From NCBI GenBank assembly GCA_026998145.1, contig JALTRC010000414.1, positions 1 through 9,791 on the forward strand: a stretch of 9,791 nt of DNA. Direction: 5' to 3'. How positions within the stretch are numbered: position 1 is the stretch's first letter; the number at the start of each line of letters is the position of its first letter. The notes below the pieces were generated by a model. That model did not search any database, had not been told where the DNA came from, and saw only the letters and a program-made list of their open reading frames with translations. Below, one piece after another: positions 1-6,278 of the stretch. The position numbers were made by a program, and so were the translations under genes. This DNA comes from Gammaproteobacteria bacterium (GTDB lineage Bacteria > Pseudomonadota > Gammaproteobacteria > SZUA-229).

Positions 1-1
1 T

Positions 2-643
2 AGCGGAACCTACACCCCCGGCAAAAACGATTTCAAACATCCCATCCAGCGGCTGCTGAATATTGATCAGAGCATCAAGCGTTATCGGCAATTACAGCGG
101 CTGCTCAAAACCCGCTTAAAATTCACCCCCTACCGCCGTCAGGATGTGGATATGATTTTTATGGCCGCCACCCCGAAAGATGCCCGCCAGCTCAAACCCC
201 AGTTTAAATTCCACTATGCGGGCGATTTACCGGTGTACGCAACATCCCACGCTTTCAGCGGCAAAATTAATCCAGCCATCGACCGGGATTTAAACGAGCT
301 GTATTACACCGACATGCCCTGGATGCTAACCCCCGACCCGGCCATTAAAAAAATCTTCAAAAAATACTGGCCGGAAGAAGAACGCCTAAGCCGTTTTTAT
401 GCGCTGGGTTATGATGCCTATAATCTGATTCCCTATTTAGCTCAGCTCAAGGCCAAACCCTATGAGCGCTTCTCAGGGCAGACCGGCAATATTTATATTG
501 ATGATAAACAACGCCTGCACCGGGAATTATTGTGGGCGCAGTTTATCAAGGGCAAACCCGAACTCATTGAGTTGACTTATGTGCCAGAGGAAGCGGCAAA
601 CGATGATGCAATGGATGCGAAAAAAAGCCGCTCATCTCCGTAA
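2..643 (+). CDS. lpoA: LpoA-family penicillin-binding protein activator, C-terminal part (5' end outside window)
   Basis: LpoA is an outer-membrane lipoprotein that reaches through the periplasm and stimulates the bifunctional peptidoglycan synthase PBP1A. Only the last 213 codons are here; the lipobox and N-terminal TPR-like domain lie upstream. The frame is open from base 2 with no start, so the gene enters from outside. The stretch at 149–250 reads VDMIFMAATPKDARQ followed by FHYAGDLPVYATS, which is characteristic of the C-terminal periplasmic-binding-protein-like domain of LpoA (LppC/YraM family). Later residues (LNELYYTDMPWML, then FYALGYDAYNL) also fit. The tail after about codon 195 (EEAANDDAMDAKKSRSSP) is hydrophilic and looks unstructured. 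The 3' end overlaps yraN by 41 nt, and the order lpoA–yraN–diaA/gmhA is the usual gammaproteobacterial one. Identity is secure from motifs and context. Confidence 0.93.
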   Translation, partial: SGTYTPGKNDFKHPIQRLLNIDQSIKRYRQLQRLLKTRLKFTPYRRQDVDMIFMAATPKDARQLKPQFKFHYAGDLPVYATSHAFSGKINPAIDRDLNELYYTDMPWMLTPDPAIKKIFKKYWPEEERLSRFYALGYDAYNLIPYLAQLKAKPYERFSGQTGNIYIDDKQRLHRELLWAQFIKGKPELIELTYVPEEAANDDAMDAKKSRSSP

Positions 644-974
644 AGGTGAGCAGGCAGAACAACAGGCCTGCGATTATTTACAAGGCCAGGGGCTGGTATT
701 AATCCGCAAAAATTATCGCTGCAAACGGGGTGAAATCGACCTGATAATGAAGCAGCACAACAGCCTGGTTTTTGTGGAAGTGCGCTTTCGTAAAAACCGG
801 CAGTTCGGCGGGGCGCTGGAAAGCATTACCGCCGCCAAGCAGAATAAATTACGCCTCACAGCGCTGCATTATTTACAGCAGCACGGTGAGCAACAAAACA
901 GCCGTTTTGATGTTGTAGCCATTACCGGCGAAGGCAAAACGCCACAACTGGAATGGATACAGAACGCTTTTTAA
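603..974 (+). CDS. yraN: YraN / UPF0102 family nuclease-fold protein
   Basis: This is a small protein (123 aa from this start) of the UPF0102 family, which has a restriction-endonuclease-like fold; its cellular role is not well established. Visible motifs are RKGEQAEQQACDYL (about 13–26), GEIDLI (43–48) and VFVEVRFR (56–63). Glu44, Asp46, Glu59 and Arg61 sit where the PD-(D/E)xK acidic and basic residues fall in this family. The C-terminus ends in the family-typical FDVVAITG...LEWIQNAF. I chose ATG 603 because an AGAGGA purine run lies at 586–591; ATG 606 is equally possible. An in-frame ATG at 579 has no Shine-Dalgarno and would extend the overlap with lpoA from 41 to 65 nt. The gene probably depends on lpoA translation. 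E. coli YraN is 131 aa, so this is near full length. Confidence 0.92.
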   Translation: MMQWMRKKAAHLRKGEQAEQQACDYLQGQGLVLIRKNYRCKRGEIDLIMKQHNSLVFVEVRFRKNRQFGGALESITAAKQNKLRLTALHYLQQHGEQQNSRFDVVAITGEGKTPQLEWIQNAF

Positions 975-986
975 CAGATAACAGCA

Positions 987-1574
987 ATGAATTTACAGCA
1001 ACGTATAGCGCAGCATTTTTTAGACAGCATCCAGACCAAGCAAATGGCCATGGATATTATGCAGCAGCCCATTTCACAGGCCTCCCAGAAAATGCTTCAG
1101 AGTCTGCTGGCGGGTCATAAAATTCTCTCCTGTGGCAACGGCGGCTCCGCTGGTGATGCCCAGCATTTTTCCTCGGAAATGCTCAACCGCTTTGAAATGG
1201 AGCGCCCCGGCCTGCCCGCCATTGCCCTGACCACCGACACCTCCACCATTACCTCCATTGCCAATGATTACAGCTACAGCCGCATTTTCTCCCGGCAAAT
1301 CGAAGCCCTGGGGCAGCAGGGGGATATACTGCTGGCCATCAGCACCAGCGGCAATTCGGAAAATATTGTCGCCGCCATTCACACCGCCCATGAACGGGGC
1401 CTGTCGGTGGTAGCGCTTACCGGCAAGGACGGTGGAGAGATTGCCGGCATCCTTAATGAAGATGATATTGAGCTGCGGGTACCCTCCGACTCCACCGCCC
1501 GCATTCAGGAAGTGCACCTGCTGAGCATCCATTGTTTGTGTGATTTAATCGACCACCAGTTAATGGGATCCTGA
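987..1574 (+). CDS. gmhA: SIS-domain phosphoheptose isomerase, GmhA/DiaA family
   Basis: This 195-aa single SIS domain belongs to the GmhA/DiaA family. GmhA converts sedoheptulose 7-phosphate to D-glycero-D-manno-heptose 7-phosphate for LPS core synthesis; DiaA is a paralogue that binds DnaA and times replication initiation. The sugar-phosphate loop CGNGGSAGDAQHF spans 49–61, with STSGNS further on. Glu64 and His182 align with the catalytic Glu65 and His180 of E. coli GmhA; from memory, E. coli DiaA has Ser and Asn there. The protein strongly resembles PA4425 of P. aeruginosa, annotated as phosphoheptose isomerase. Position after lpoA–yraN is that of diaA, so a dual or DiaA-like role is possible. 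It starts 12 nt after yraN with no strong Shine-Dalgarno, and its TGA shares one base with the next ATG. Confidence 0.88.
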   Translation: MNLQQRIAQHFLDSIQTKQMAMDIMQQPISQASQKMLQSLLAGHKILSCGNGGSAGDAQHFSSEMLNRFEMERPGLPAIALTTDTSTITSIANDYSYSRIFSRQIEALGQQGDILLAISTSGNSENIVAAIHTAHERGLSVVALTGKDGGEIAGILNEDDIELRVPSDSTARIQEVHLLSIHCLCDLIDHQLMGS

Positions 1575-2950
1575 TGGACACAGCTTTTCACAAAGCCATC
1601 AAAAAAATCCTCCCCGCCCAGCAAATCCTCACCGATGAGGCCGAGCGACTTACCTATGGCTATGACAATAGCCGCCGCCATGCCCTGCCTGATATCGTTG
1701 TGCTACCCCACACAGAACGACAGGTGGCGGATATTGTAAAAGCCTGCCACGATTTCAAAGTTCCCCTCACCGCAAGAGGCCGGGGCACAGGCACCACCGG
1801 CGCTACCGTGCCGGTACGGGGCGGGCTGGTCATGTCTTTTGAACAGATGAACAAAATTATTAATATGGATGCGGCCAATCGCATGATAACGGTGGAGCCG
1901 GGTGTTACCAATCAACAGGTGCAACAGGCCGCCGCCGAACATGGCTTTTTCTGGGCGCCCGACCCCACCAGCGCCGCCTTTTGTACCGTGGGAGGCAATC
2001 TGGCCTATAACTCCGCCGGCCCCCGGGCGGTGAAATACGGCAGCTGCCGGGAAAATACCCTGGAGCTGCGAGCGGTTACCGGCACAGGTGAGATCATCCG
2101 CTGCGGCACCCACACCACCAAGGGCGTGGTGGGCTATGACCTCACCCGGCTGATTATCGGCTCCGAAGGCACACTGGCGATTATCACCCAGGCCACCCTC
2201 AAACTGCTGCCCAAAGCCGAATCCAAATACACCTTAAAGTTTACCTATAACAGCATGGATGCGGCCGCCCGCGCCGTTTCCAGCATTATGGCCCAGCCGG
2301 ATACCCCCTGCGCCCTGGAATTTATGGACAGCCGCGCCCTGCAACTGATCCGGGAAAATGGCGCAGATATTAGCGCCGATGCCGCCGCTTTATTGATGGT
2401 AGAAGTGGAAGGCCGGGGCAGCGCCCTGCAACAGGCTGCCGATGCGGTGATACAGGCCGCCCGGGTAGAGGGCCACCTGCATACGGAGCAGGCACGCAAC
2501 GCTGAAGAAGCGGCGCAAATCTGGCAGGCCCGCAAACAGCTGTCCCCTTCGTTACGCAAAATCGCACCGAAAAAAATCAATGAAGATGTGGTAGTGCCTG
2601 TCTCCCATATCCCCGCTCTGATTAACGGCCTCAATCAGCTCAGCGACCAGTACCGCATCCCCATTGTCAATTTCGGCCATGCGGGCAATGGCAATATCCA
2701 TGTAAACCTGCTGATTAACCCGGATGATAAAATGCAGATGGCAAGTGCCCAGGAATGTTTGAACCAGGTATTTGATCTGGTCATTAAACTGGATGGGAGT
2801 CTTTCCGGTGAGCATGGTGTGGGGCTGGAAAAGCGGGACTTTATCTATAAAGAGCTGGGAGCAGCAGAAATCCGCCTAATGCATGCTATTAAAAAGCAGT
2901 TTGATCCACACAATATTCTAAATGCTGATAAAACCCTGCCTGCCCTGTAA
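1574..2950 (+). CDS. FAD-binding oxidase, GlcD / D-lactate dehydrogenase type
   Basis: This 458-aa flavoprotein combines an N-terminal PCMH-type FAD-binding domain with a C-terminal FAD-oxidase cap. The family (GlcD, cytochrome-linked D-lactate dehydrogenase, D-2-hydroxyglutarate dehydrogenase) oxidises D-2-hydroxy acids to 2-oxo acids. The pyrophosphate loop PLTARGRGTGTTGATVP is at 64–80, followed by EPGVTNQQVQ, GGNLAYNSAGPRAVKYG and GSEGTLAIIT. In the C-terminal domain FGHAGNGNIHVN (367–378, His369 and His376) and GEHGVG (412–417) match the metal and substrate motifs HxGDGNxH and SGEHG. No Fe-S domain, signal peptide or membrane segment is visible, and no glcE or glcF lies beside it, so the electron acceptor and exact substrate are unknown. 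ATG 1574 overlaps the preceding TGA by one base, which implies translational coupling. E. coli and Pseudomonas have dolP at this place. Confidence 0.88.
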   Translation: MDTAFHKAIKKILPAQQILTDEAERLTYGYDNSRRHALPDIVVLPHTERQVADIVKACHDFKVPLTARGRGTGTTGATVPVRGGLVMSFEQMNKIINMDAANRMITVEPGVTNQQVQQAAAEHGFFWAPDPTSAAFCTVGGNLAYNSAGPRAVKYGSCRENTLELRAVTGTGEIIRCGTHTTKGVVGYDLTRLIIGSEGTLAIITQATLKLLPKAESKYTLKFTYNSMDAAARAVSSIMAQPDTPCALEFMDSRALQLIRENGADISADAAALLMVEVEGRGSALQQAADAVIQAARVEGHLHTEQARNAEEAAQIWQARKQLSPSLRKIAPKKINEDVVVPVSHIPALINGLNQLSDQYRIPIVNFGHAGNGNIHVNLLINPDDKMQMASAQECLNQVFDLVIKLDGSLSGEHGVGLEKRDFIYKELGAAEIRLMHAIKKQFDPHNILNADKTLPAL

Positions 2951-3005
2951 ATCGTCGAAAAATAATATCAGACGCTTTGCCCGTGAATCAAAATCCAATC
3001 TGAAA

Positions 3006-3011
3006 TATAAT
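3006..3011 (+). promoter_or_regulatory. Candidate sigma70 -10 box for icd
   Basis: A perfect TATAAT lies 42 nt before the icd start, in the 103-nt gap after the FAD oxidase. No good -35 hexamer sits 16–18 nt upstream; TTGCCC at 2977–2982 is 23 nt away, which is too far. It is a plausible but weak promoter. No clear terminator hairpin separates the upstream genes, so read-through is possible. Confidence 0.45.
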
Positions 3012-3053
3012 AAGCCCCCTTTTATTCAATGACACATCAACAGAGACCTGCCC

Positions 3054-5276
3054 ATGCCAAGCTCAAAGATAATCTATACCGAAACCGATGAAGCACCGGC
3101 GCTAGCCACCTATTCATTACTGCCTGTGATTCAGGCCTATGCGCGGGCAGCCGGTATCGATGTGGAAACCCGGGATATTTCACTGGCCGGTCGGATTCTG
3201 GCCAACTTTCCGGATAATCTCACCGCCGAACAAAAACAGAGCGATGCATTAAGTGAACTGGGTGAGCTGGCCAAAAAGCCCGAAGCCAATATTATCAAGC
3301 TGCCCAATATCAGCGCCTCGATTCCCCAGCTCACTGCCGCCATCAAGGAACTGCAATCCCAGGGCTATGATATTCCCGATTACCCGGAAGACCCGCAAAA
3401 TGCGGATGAAGAAGCCATCAAGGCCCGCTATGCAAAAGTGCTGGGCAGTGCAGTAAACCCGGTACTGCGGGAAGGTAATTCCGATCGCCGGGTGGCCGCG
3501 CCGGTAAAAGAATATGCCAAAAAACATCCCCACTCCATGGGTGCATGGTCGGCTGATTCCAAATCCCATGTGGCATCCATGAGCGATGGTGATTTTTATG
3601 CCAGCGAGCAGTCTGTTGTGATTGAAAAGGCCGGCAATGTGAAAATCGCGCTGACCACTGATAACAATGAAACCATTACCCTGAAAGAAAAAACACCGGT
3701 ACTGGACGGTGAAGTGATTGATGCATCAGTCATGAGCCGCAATGCACTAAGAGCATTTTATGCGGATGCCATTGAAGATGCCAAAGCGCAGAATGTTTTA
3801 CTGTCCCTGCACTTAAAAGCCACCATGATGAAAGTCTCCGACCCGATTATGTTTGGTCATGCGGTCAGCGTCTATTACCAGGACGTATTTGAAAAGCACG
3901 CCGACACCTTTGAAAAACTGGGTGTGGATACCCGCAATGGGCTGGGTGATGTGTATGCAAAAATTGCCAGCCTGCCCGATGCTGAGCGCCAGCAAATCGA
4001 AGATGATATTCAGGCGGTTTACAAAACCCATCCTGAACTGGCCATGGTGAATTCCGATAAAGGCATTACCAATCTGCATGTACCCAGTGATGTGATTGTC
4101 GATGCCTCCATGCCCGCAGCGATTCGCTCCTCCGGTAAAATGTGGGGGCCGGATGGTCAGCTGCACGATACCAAGGCGATGATTCCGGATCGCTGTTATG
4201 CGGGCGTTTATCAAACCACTATCGATTTCTGTAAACAACACGGCGCCTTTGATGTCACCACCATGGGCAGTGTAAGCAATGTGGGTCTGATGGCACAAAA
4301 GGCTGAGGAATATGGCTCCCACGATAAAACCTTTGAAATCCCGGCCGATGGTGTGGTGCGAGTGAGCGATGATAATGGCAACACACTGATGGAACACAGG
4401 GTTGAAAAAGGTGATATATGGCGCATGTGTCAGGCCAAGGATCTGCCAATTCGTGACTGGGTAAAACTGGCAGTCAACCGTGCACGCCTTACCGGCCAGC
4501 CGGCTATTTTCTGGCTGGACGATAAACGCGCCCACGACAGAAACCTGAAAGCCAAAGTCGAAACCTATTTAAAAGATCACGACACCAGCGGTCTGGATAT
4601 TCAGATCATGACACCGGTTGAAGCCACCCAATATTCGCTGGAACGGGTTAAAGCCGGTAAAGATACTATCTCGGTTACCGGCAATGTATTGCGGGATTAT
4701 TTAACCGACCTCTTCCCGATTTTAGAGCTGGGCACCAGCGCCAAAATGTTATCCATTGTGCCACTGCTGGCCGGTGGAGGATTATTTGAAACCGGCGCCG
4801 GTGGCTCCGCCCCCAAGCATGTACAACAACTGCTAAATGAAAATCACCTGCGCTGGGATTCCCTGGGAGAGTTTCTGGCACTGGCGGTATCACTGGAAGA
4901 TCTGGCACAGAAAACCGGCAATGAAAAAGCCCAGGTACTGGCTGATGCATTAAATCAGGCTAATTCAGATTTTCTCAACAACGACAAATCCCCTTCCCGC
5001 AAAGCCGGTGAGCTGGATACCCGGGGCAGTCATTTTTATCTGGCCATGTACTGGGCCAAAGCGCTGGCCGCACAAAGCAAAGACAAAACATTGCAGGATA
5101 CTTTTGCCCCCATTGCACAACAGCTCACCGATAATGAAAATAAAATTGTTGATGAGTTAAACAGGGTGCAGGGCCAGCCGGTGGATATCGGTGGCTATTA
5201 CCATTCTGATAAAAATAAAATATCCAGTGTCATGCGACCCAGCCAGACCTTTAACAGCCTTATCGACCAACTGTAA
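3054..5276 (+). CDS. icd: Monomeric NADP-dependent isocitrate dehydrogenase
   Basis: This cytoplasmic TCA-cycle enzyme oxidatively decarboxylates isocitrate to 2-oxoglutarate with NADP+ and Mg2+/Mn2+. At 740 aa it is the large monomeric IDH type (Azotobacter vinelandii Icd, P. aeruginosa Idh), unrelated in sequence to the ~416-aa dimeric Icd. Residues fall at the same numbers I recall for the Azotobacter enzyme. Isocitrate ligands are Ser132, Asn135, Arg139, Arg145, Lys255, Tyr420 and Arg547; metal ligands are Asp350, Asp548 and Asp552; NADP contacts are His589, Arg600, Asp602 and Arg649. All are present, so the enzyme should be active. Conserved stretches such as LREGNSDRRVAAPVK and GTSAKMLSIVPLLAGGGLFETGAGGSAPKH are intact. 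The start has only a weak AGAGA upstream. The yebC-like gene follows after 24 nt. A long minus-strand open frame inside it is a codon-bias shadow. Confidence 0.98.
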   Translation: MPSSKIIYTETDEAPALATYSLLPVIQAYARAAGIDVETRDISLAGRILANFPDNLTAEQKQSDALSELGELAKKPEANIIKLPNISASIPQLTAAIKELQSQGYDIPDYPEDPQNADEEAIKARYAKVLGSAVNPVLREGNSDRRVAAPVKEYAKKHPHSMGAWSADSKSHVASMSDGDFYASEQSVVIEKAGNVKIALTTDNNETITLKEKTPVLDGEVIDASVMSRNALRAFYADAIEDAKAQNVLLSLHLKATMMKVSDPIMFGHAVSVYYQDVFEKHADTFEKLGVDTRNGLGDVYAKIASLPDAERQQIEDDIQAVYKTHPELAMVNSDKGITNLHVPSDVIVDASMPAAIRSSGKMWGPDGQLHDTKAMIPDRCYAGVYQTTIDFCKQHGAFDVTTMGSVSNVGLMAQKAEEYGSHDKTFEIPADGVVRVSDDNGNTLMEHRVEKGDIWRMCQAKDLPIRDWVKLAVNRARLTGQPAIFWLDDKRAHDRNLKAKVETYLKDHDTSGLDIQIMTPVEATQYSLERVKAGKDTISVTGNVLRDYLTDLFPILELGTSAKMLSIVPLLAGGGLFETGAGGSAPKHVQQLLNENHLRWDSLGEFLALAVSLEDLAQKTGNEKAQVLADALNQANSDFLNNDKSPSRKAGELDTRGSHFYLAMYWAKALAAQSKDKTLQDTFAPIAQQLTDNENKIVDELNRVQGQPVDIGGYYHSDKNKISSVMRPSQTFNSLIDQL

Positions 5277-5300
5277 ACACAACATAAACGGAACAAGATT

Positions 5301-6017
5301 ATGGGCAGAGCCTACCAGAACCGCAAAGAATCCATGGCAAAGACCTCGGATGCCAAAGCCAAGGTATACAGTAAATACGGTCGTGAAATATATGTGTGCG
5401 CCAAGTCCGGCGGCGTGGAACCGGATGGCAATCTTGCATTAAGAGGCCTGATTGAACGGGCTAAAAAAGCCCAGGTACCGGCTCACGTTATCAAAAACGC
5501 CATCGACAAGGCCAAAGGCGGCGAAGGGGAAGATTTTGCCGTTGCCCGTTACGAAGGTTTTGGTCCGGGTAACTGCATGGTCATTGTGGATTGTCTCACC
5601 GATAATCCCAACCGCACCTTCGGTGATGTGCGCCAGTGTTTCACCAAAACAAAATGCAAAATTGGCACACCCGGCAGTGTTAGCCACATGTTCGATCACA
5701 GCACCATTCTGGTCTTTAAAAACGATGATGAAGAAGCGGTGTTAGATGCCCTGATGAATGCCGATGTGGATGTCACCGATATTGAAAACGAAGACGGCAA
5801 TATCTCTGTATTTGCACCACACACTGAATACGCCAAAGCCAAAAATGCATTATTAGATGCTTTTGGTGAGATTGATTTTGAGGTGGATGAGATTCAGTTT
5901 ATACCCCAGACAACAGCGCCGATTCCAGCCGACGATATAGAAATGTTTGAGAAGTTTCTGGATATGCTAAATGATCTGGAAGATGTGCAGAATGTTTATC
6001 ATAATGCGGAAGTCTAG
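5301..6017 (+). CDS. YebC/PmpR/TACO1 family protein, YeeN-like subgroup
   Basis: This 238-aa member of the YebC/TACO1 family opens with MGRAYQNRKESMAKT, not the MAGHSKWAN of canonical YebC. That places it in the second subgroup with E. coli YeeN and Vibrio VCA0006. Family members have been annotated as DNA-binding transcriptional regulators (PmpR), but human TACO1 and more recent bacterial work point to ribosome association and help in translating difficult, proline-rich stretches. The three domains are visible: N-terminal helical (about 1–78, VYSKYGREIYVCAK at 22–35), the middle domain with YEGFGPGNCMVIVDCLTDNPNRT (84–106) and GTPGSVSHMF, and an acidic C-terminal domain ending DVQNVYHNAEV. 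A weak GGA at 5290–5292 precedes ATG 5301. It follows icd by 24 nt and ends before a strong terminator at 6213–6242, so it is probably co-transcribed with icd. Confidence 0.93.
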   Translation: MGRAYQNRKESMAKTSDAKAKVYSKYGREIYVCAKSGGVEPDGNLALRGLIERAKKAQVPAHVIKNAIDKAKGGEGEDFAVARYEGFGPGNCMVIVDCLTDNPNRTFGDVRQCFTKTKCKIGTPGSVSHMFDHSTILVFKNDDEEAVLDALMNADVDVTDIENEDGNISVFAPHTEYAKAKNALLDAFGEIDFEVDEIQFIPQTTAPIPADDIEMFEKFLDMLNDLEDVQNVYHNAEV

Positions 6018-6050
6018 TCTCGCTTAGATTTTTTAAACCGGTAAAAGCTA

Positions 6051-6136
6051 TTAACCACAGGGGACACAGAGAAAAGCCTTAGTCCTGTATTGTTACAATA
6101 AAACCCCTCTGTGACCTCCGTGTCCTCTGTGGTTAA
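6051..6136. repeat. CACAGAG-type inverted repeat element, about 86 nt
   Basis: Two 21-nt arms, 6051–6071 (starting TTAACCACAG) and 6116–6136 (ending CTGTGGTTAA), are reverse complements with two mismatches, separated by 44 nt. On the minus strand the right side is a tandem array of 9-mers CACAGAGGA, CACGGAGGT, CACAGAGGG over about 6104–6130; the left arm carries two degenerate units, CACAGGGGA and CACAGAGAA. Similar ACCACAGAG...CACAGAG repeats occur between genes of many unrelated bacteria, as I recall. No ORF lies inside. It could be a non-autonomous mobile repeat or a large mRNA stem-loop at the end of yebC. Confidence 0.7.
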
Positions 6137-6178
6137 ATCTTTTAAAGATTAAAAGCAAGCAAAGCCAATCTCCCCCAG

Positions 6179-6199
6179 CCCCTCTTTTGCAAAGAGGGG
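6179..6199. repeat. REP-like palindrome with a 9-bp stem
   Basis: CCCCTCTTT (6179–6187) and AAAGAGGGG (6191–6199) are perfect reverse complements around a TGC loop. Flanks AATCTCCCCCAG and AGCC resemble the short intergenic palindromes of the type AATCCCCC...CCCCTTT-AAAGGGG found in many Gammaproteobacteria. There is no T-run right after the stem on either strand, so it is not a standard intrinsic terminator, though it may stabilise RNA ends. Confidence 0.6.
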
Positions 6200-6209
6200 A
6201 GCCTTTACC

Positions 6210-6242
6210 AAAAAAAATCCCCGCACAAAGGCGGGGATTTTT
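6210..6242. terminator. Bidirectional Rho-independent terminator between yebC-like gene and argG
   Basis: AAATCCCCGC (6215–6224) pairs with GCGGGGATTT (6231–6240) over a 6-nt loop ACAAAG, and two further A:T pairs extend the stem to 6213–6242. On the plus strand it ends in TTTTT (6238–6242); on the minus strand in eight Ts (6210–6217 complement). It is well placed to end both convergent transcripts, the icd–yebC-like unit from the left and argG from the right. Confidence 0.88.
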
Positions 6243-6254
6243 AAACAGGCTAAA

Positions 6255-6272
6255 GGTCGGAAAAACCCGACC
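6255..6272 (-). terminator. Small hairpin just after argG stop
   Basis: GGTCGG (6255–6260) and CCGACC (6267–6272) form a 6-bp stem with a 6-nt loop, starting 6 nt past the argG stop codon. In the argG direction it is followed only by TTTAG, so termination would be weak. It may be a first-step terminator or a 3'-end stabiliser ahead of the stronger hairpin at 6213–6242. Confidence 0.4.
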
Positions 6273-6278
6273 AGAAAA

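Noticed and set aside
579..602. An upstream ATG that would add 8 residues to YraN
   Set aside because: No ribosome site precedes it and the added residues do not resemble the family; ATG 603 follows AGAGGA.
1074..1532. A glycine-rich 152-codon minus-strand frame opposite the SIS-domain gene
   Set aside because: Low-complexity Gly runs arise from the complement of Ala/Thr/Pro codons in the real gene.
2951..3005. A terminator between the FAD oxidase and icd
   Set aside because: No stem of useful length followed by a T-run was found; the gap holds only the TATAAT candidate.
3813..4535. A 240-codon open frame on the minus strand inside icd
   Set aside because: It lies wholly opposite a gene whose catalytic residues are all intact, shows no recognisable domain and has no ribosome site; it reflects the codon bias of icd.
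6051..6156. The repeat cluster as a CRISPR array
   Set aside because: The 9-bp units are contiguous, degenerate and lack unique spacers, and no cas genes are present.
6179..6199. The CCCCTCTTT palindrome as the terminator of the yebC-like gene
   Set aside because: The stem is good but no T-run follows it on either strand; the hairpin at 6213–6242 fits far better.
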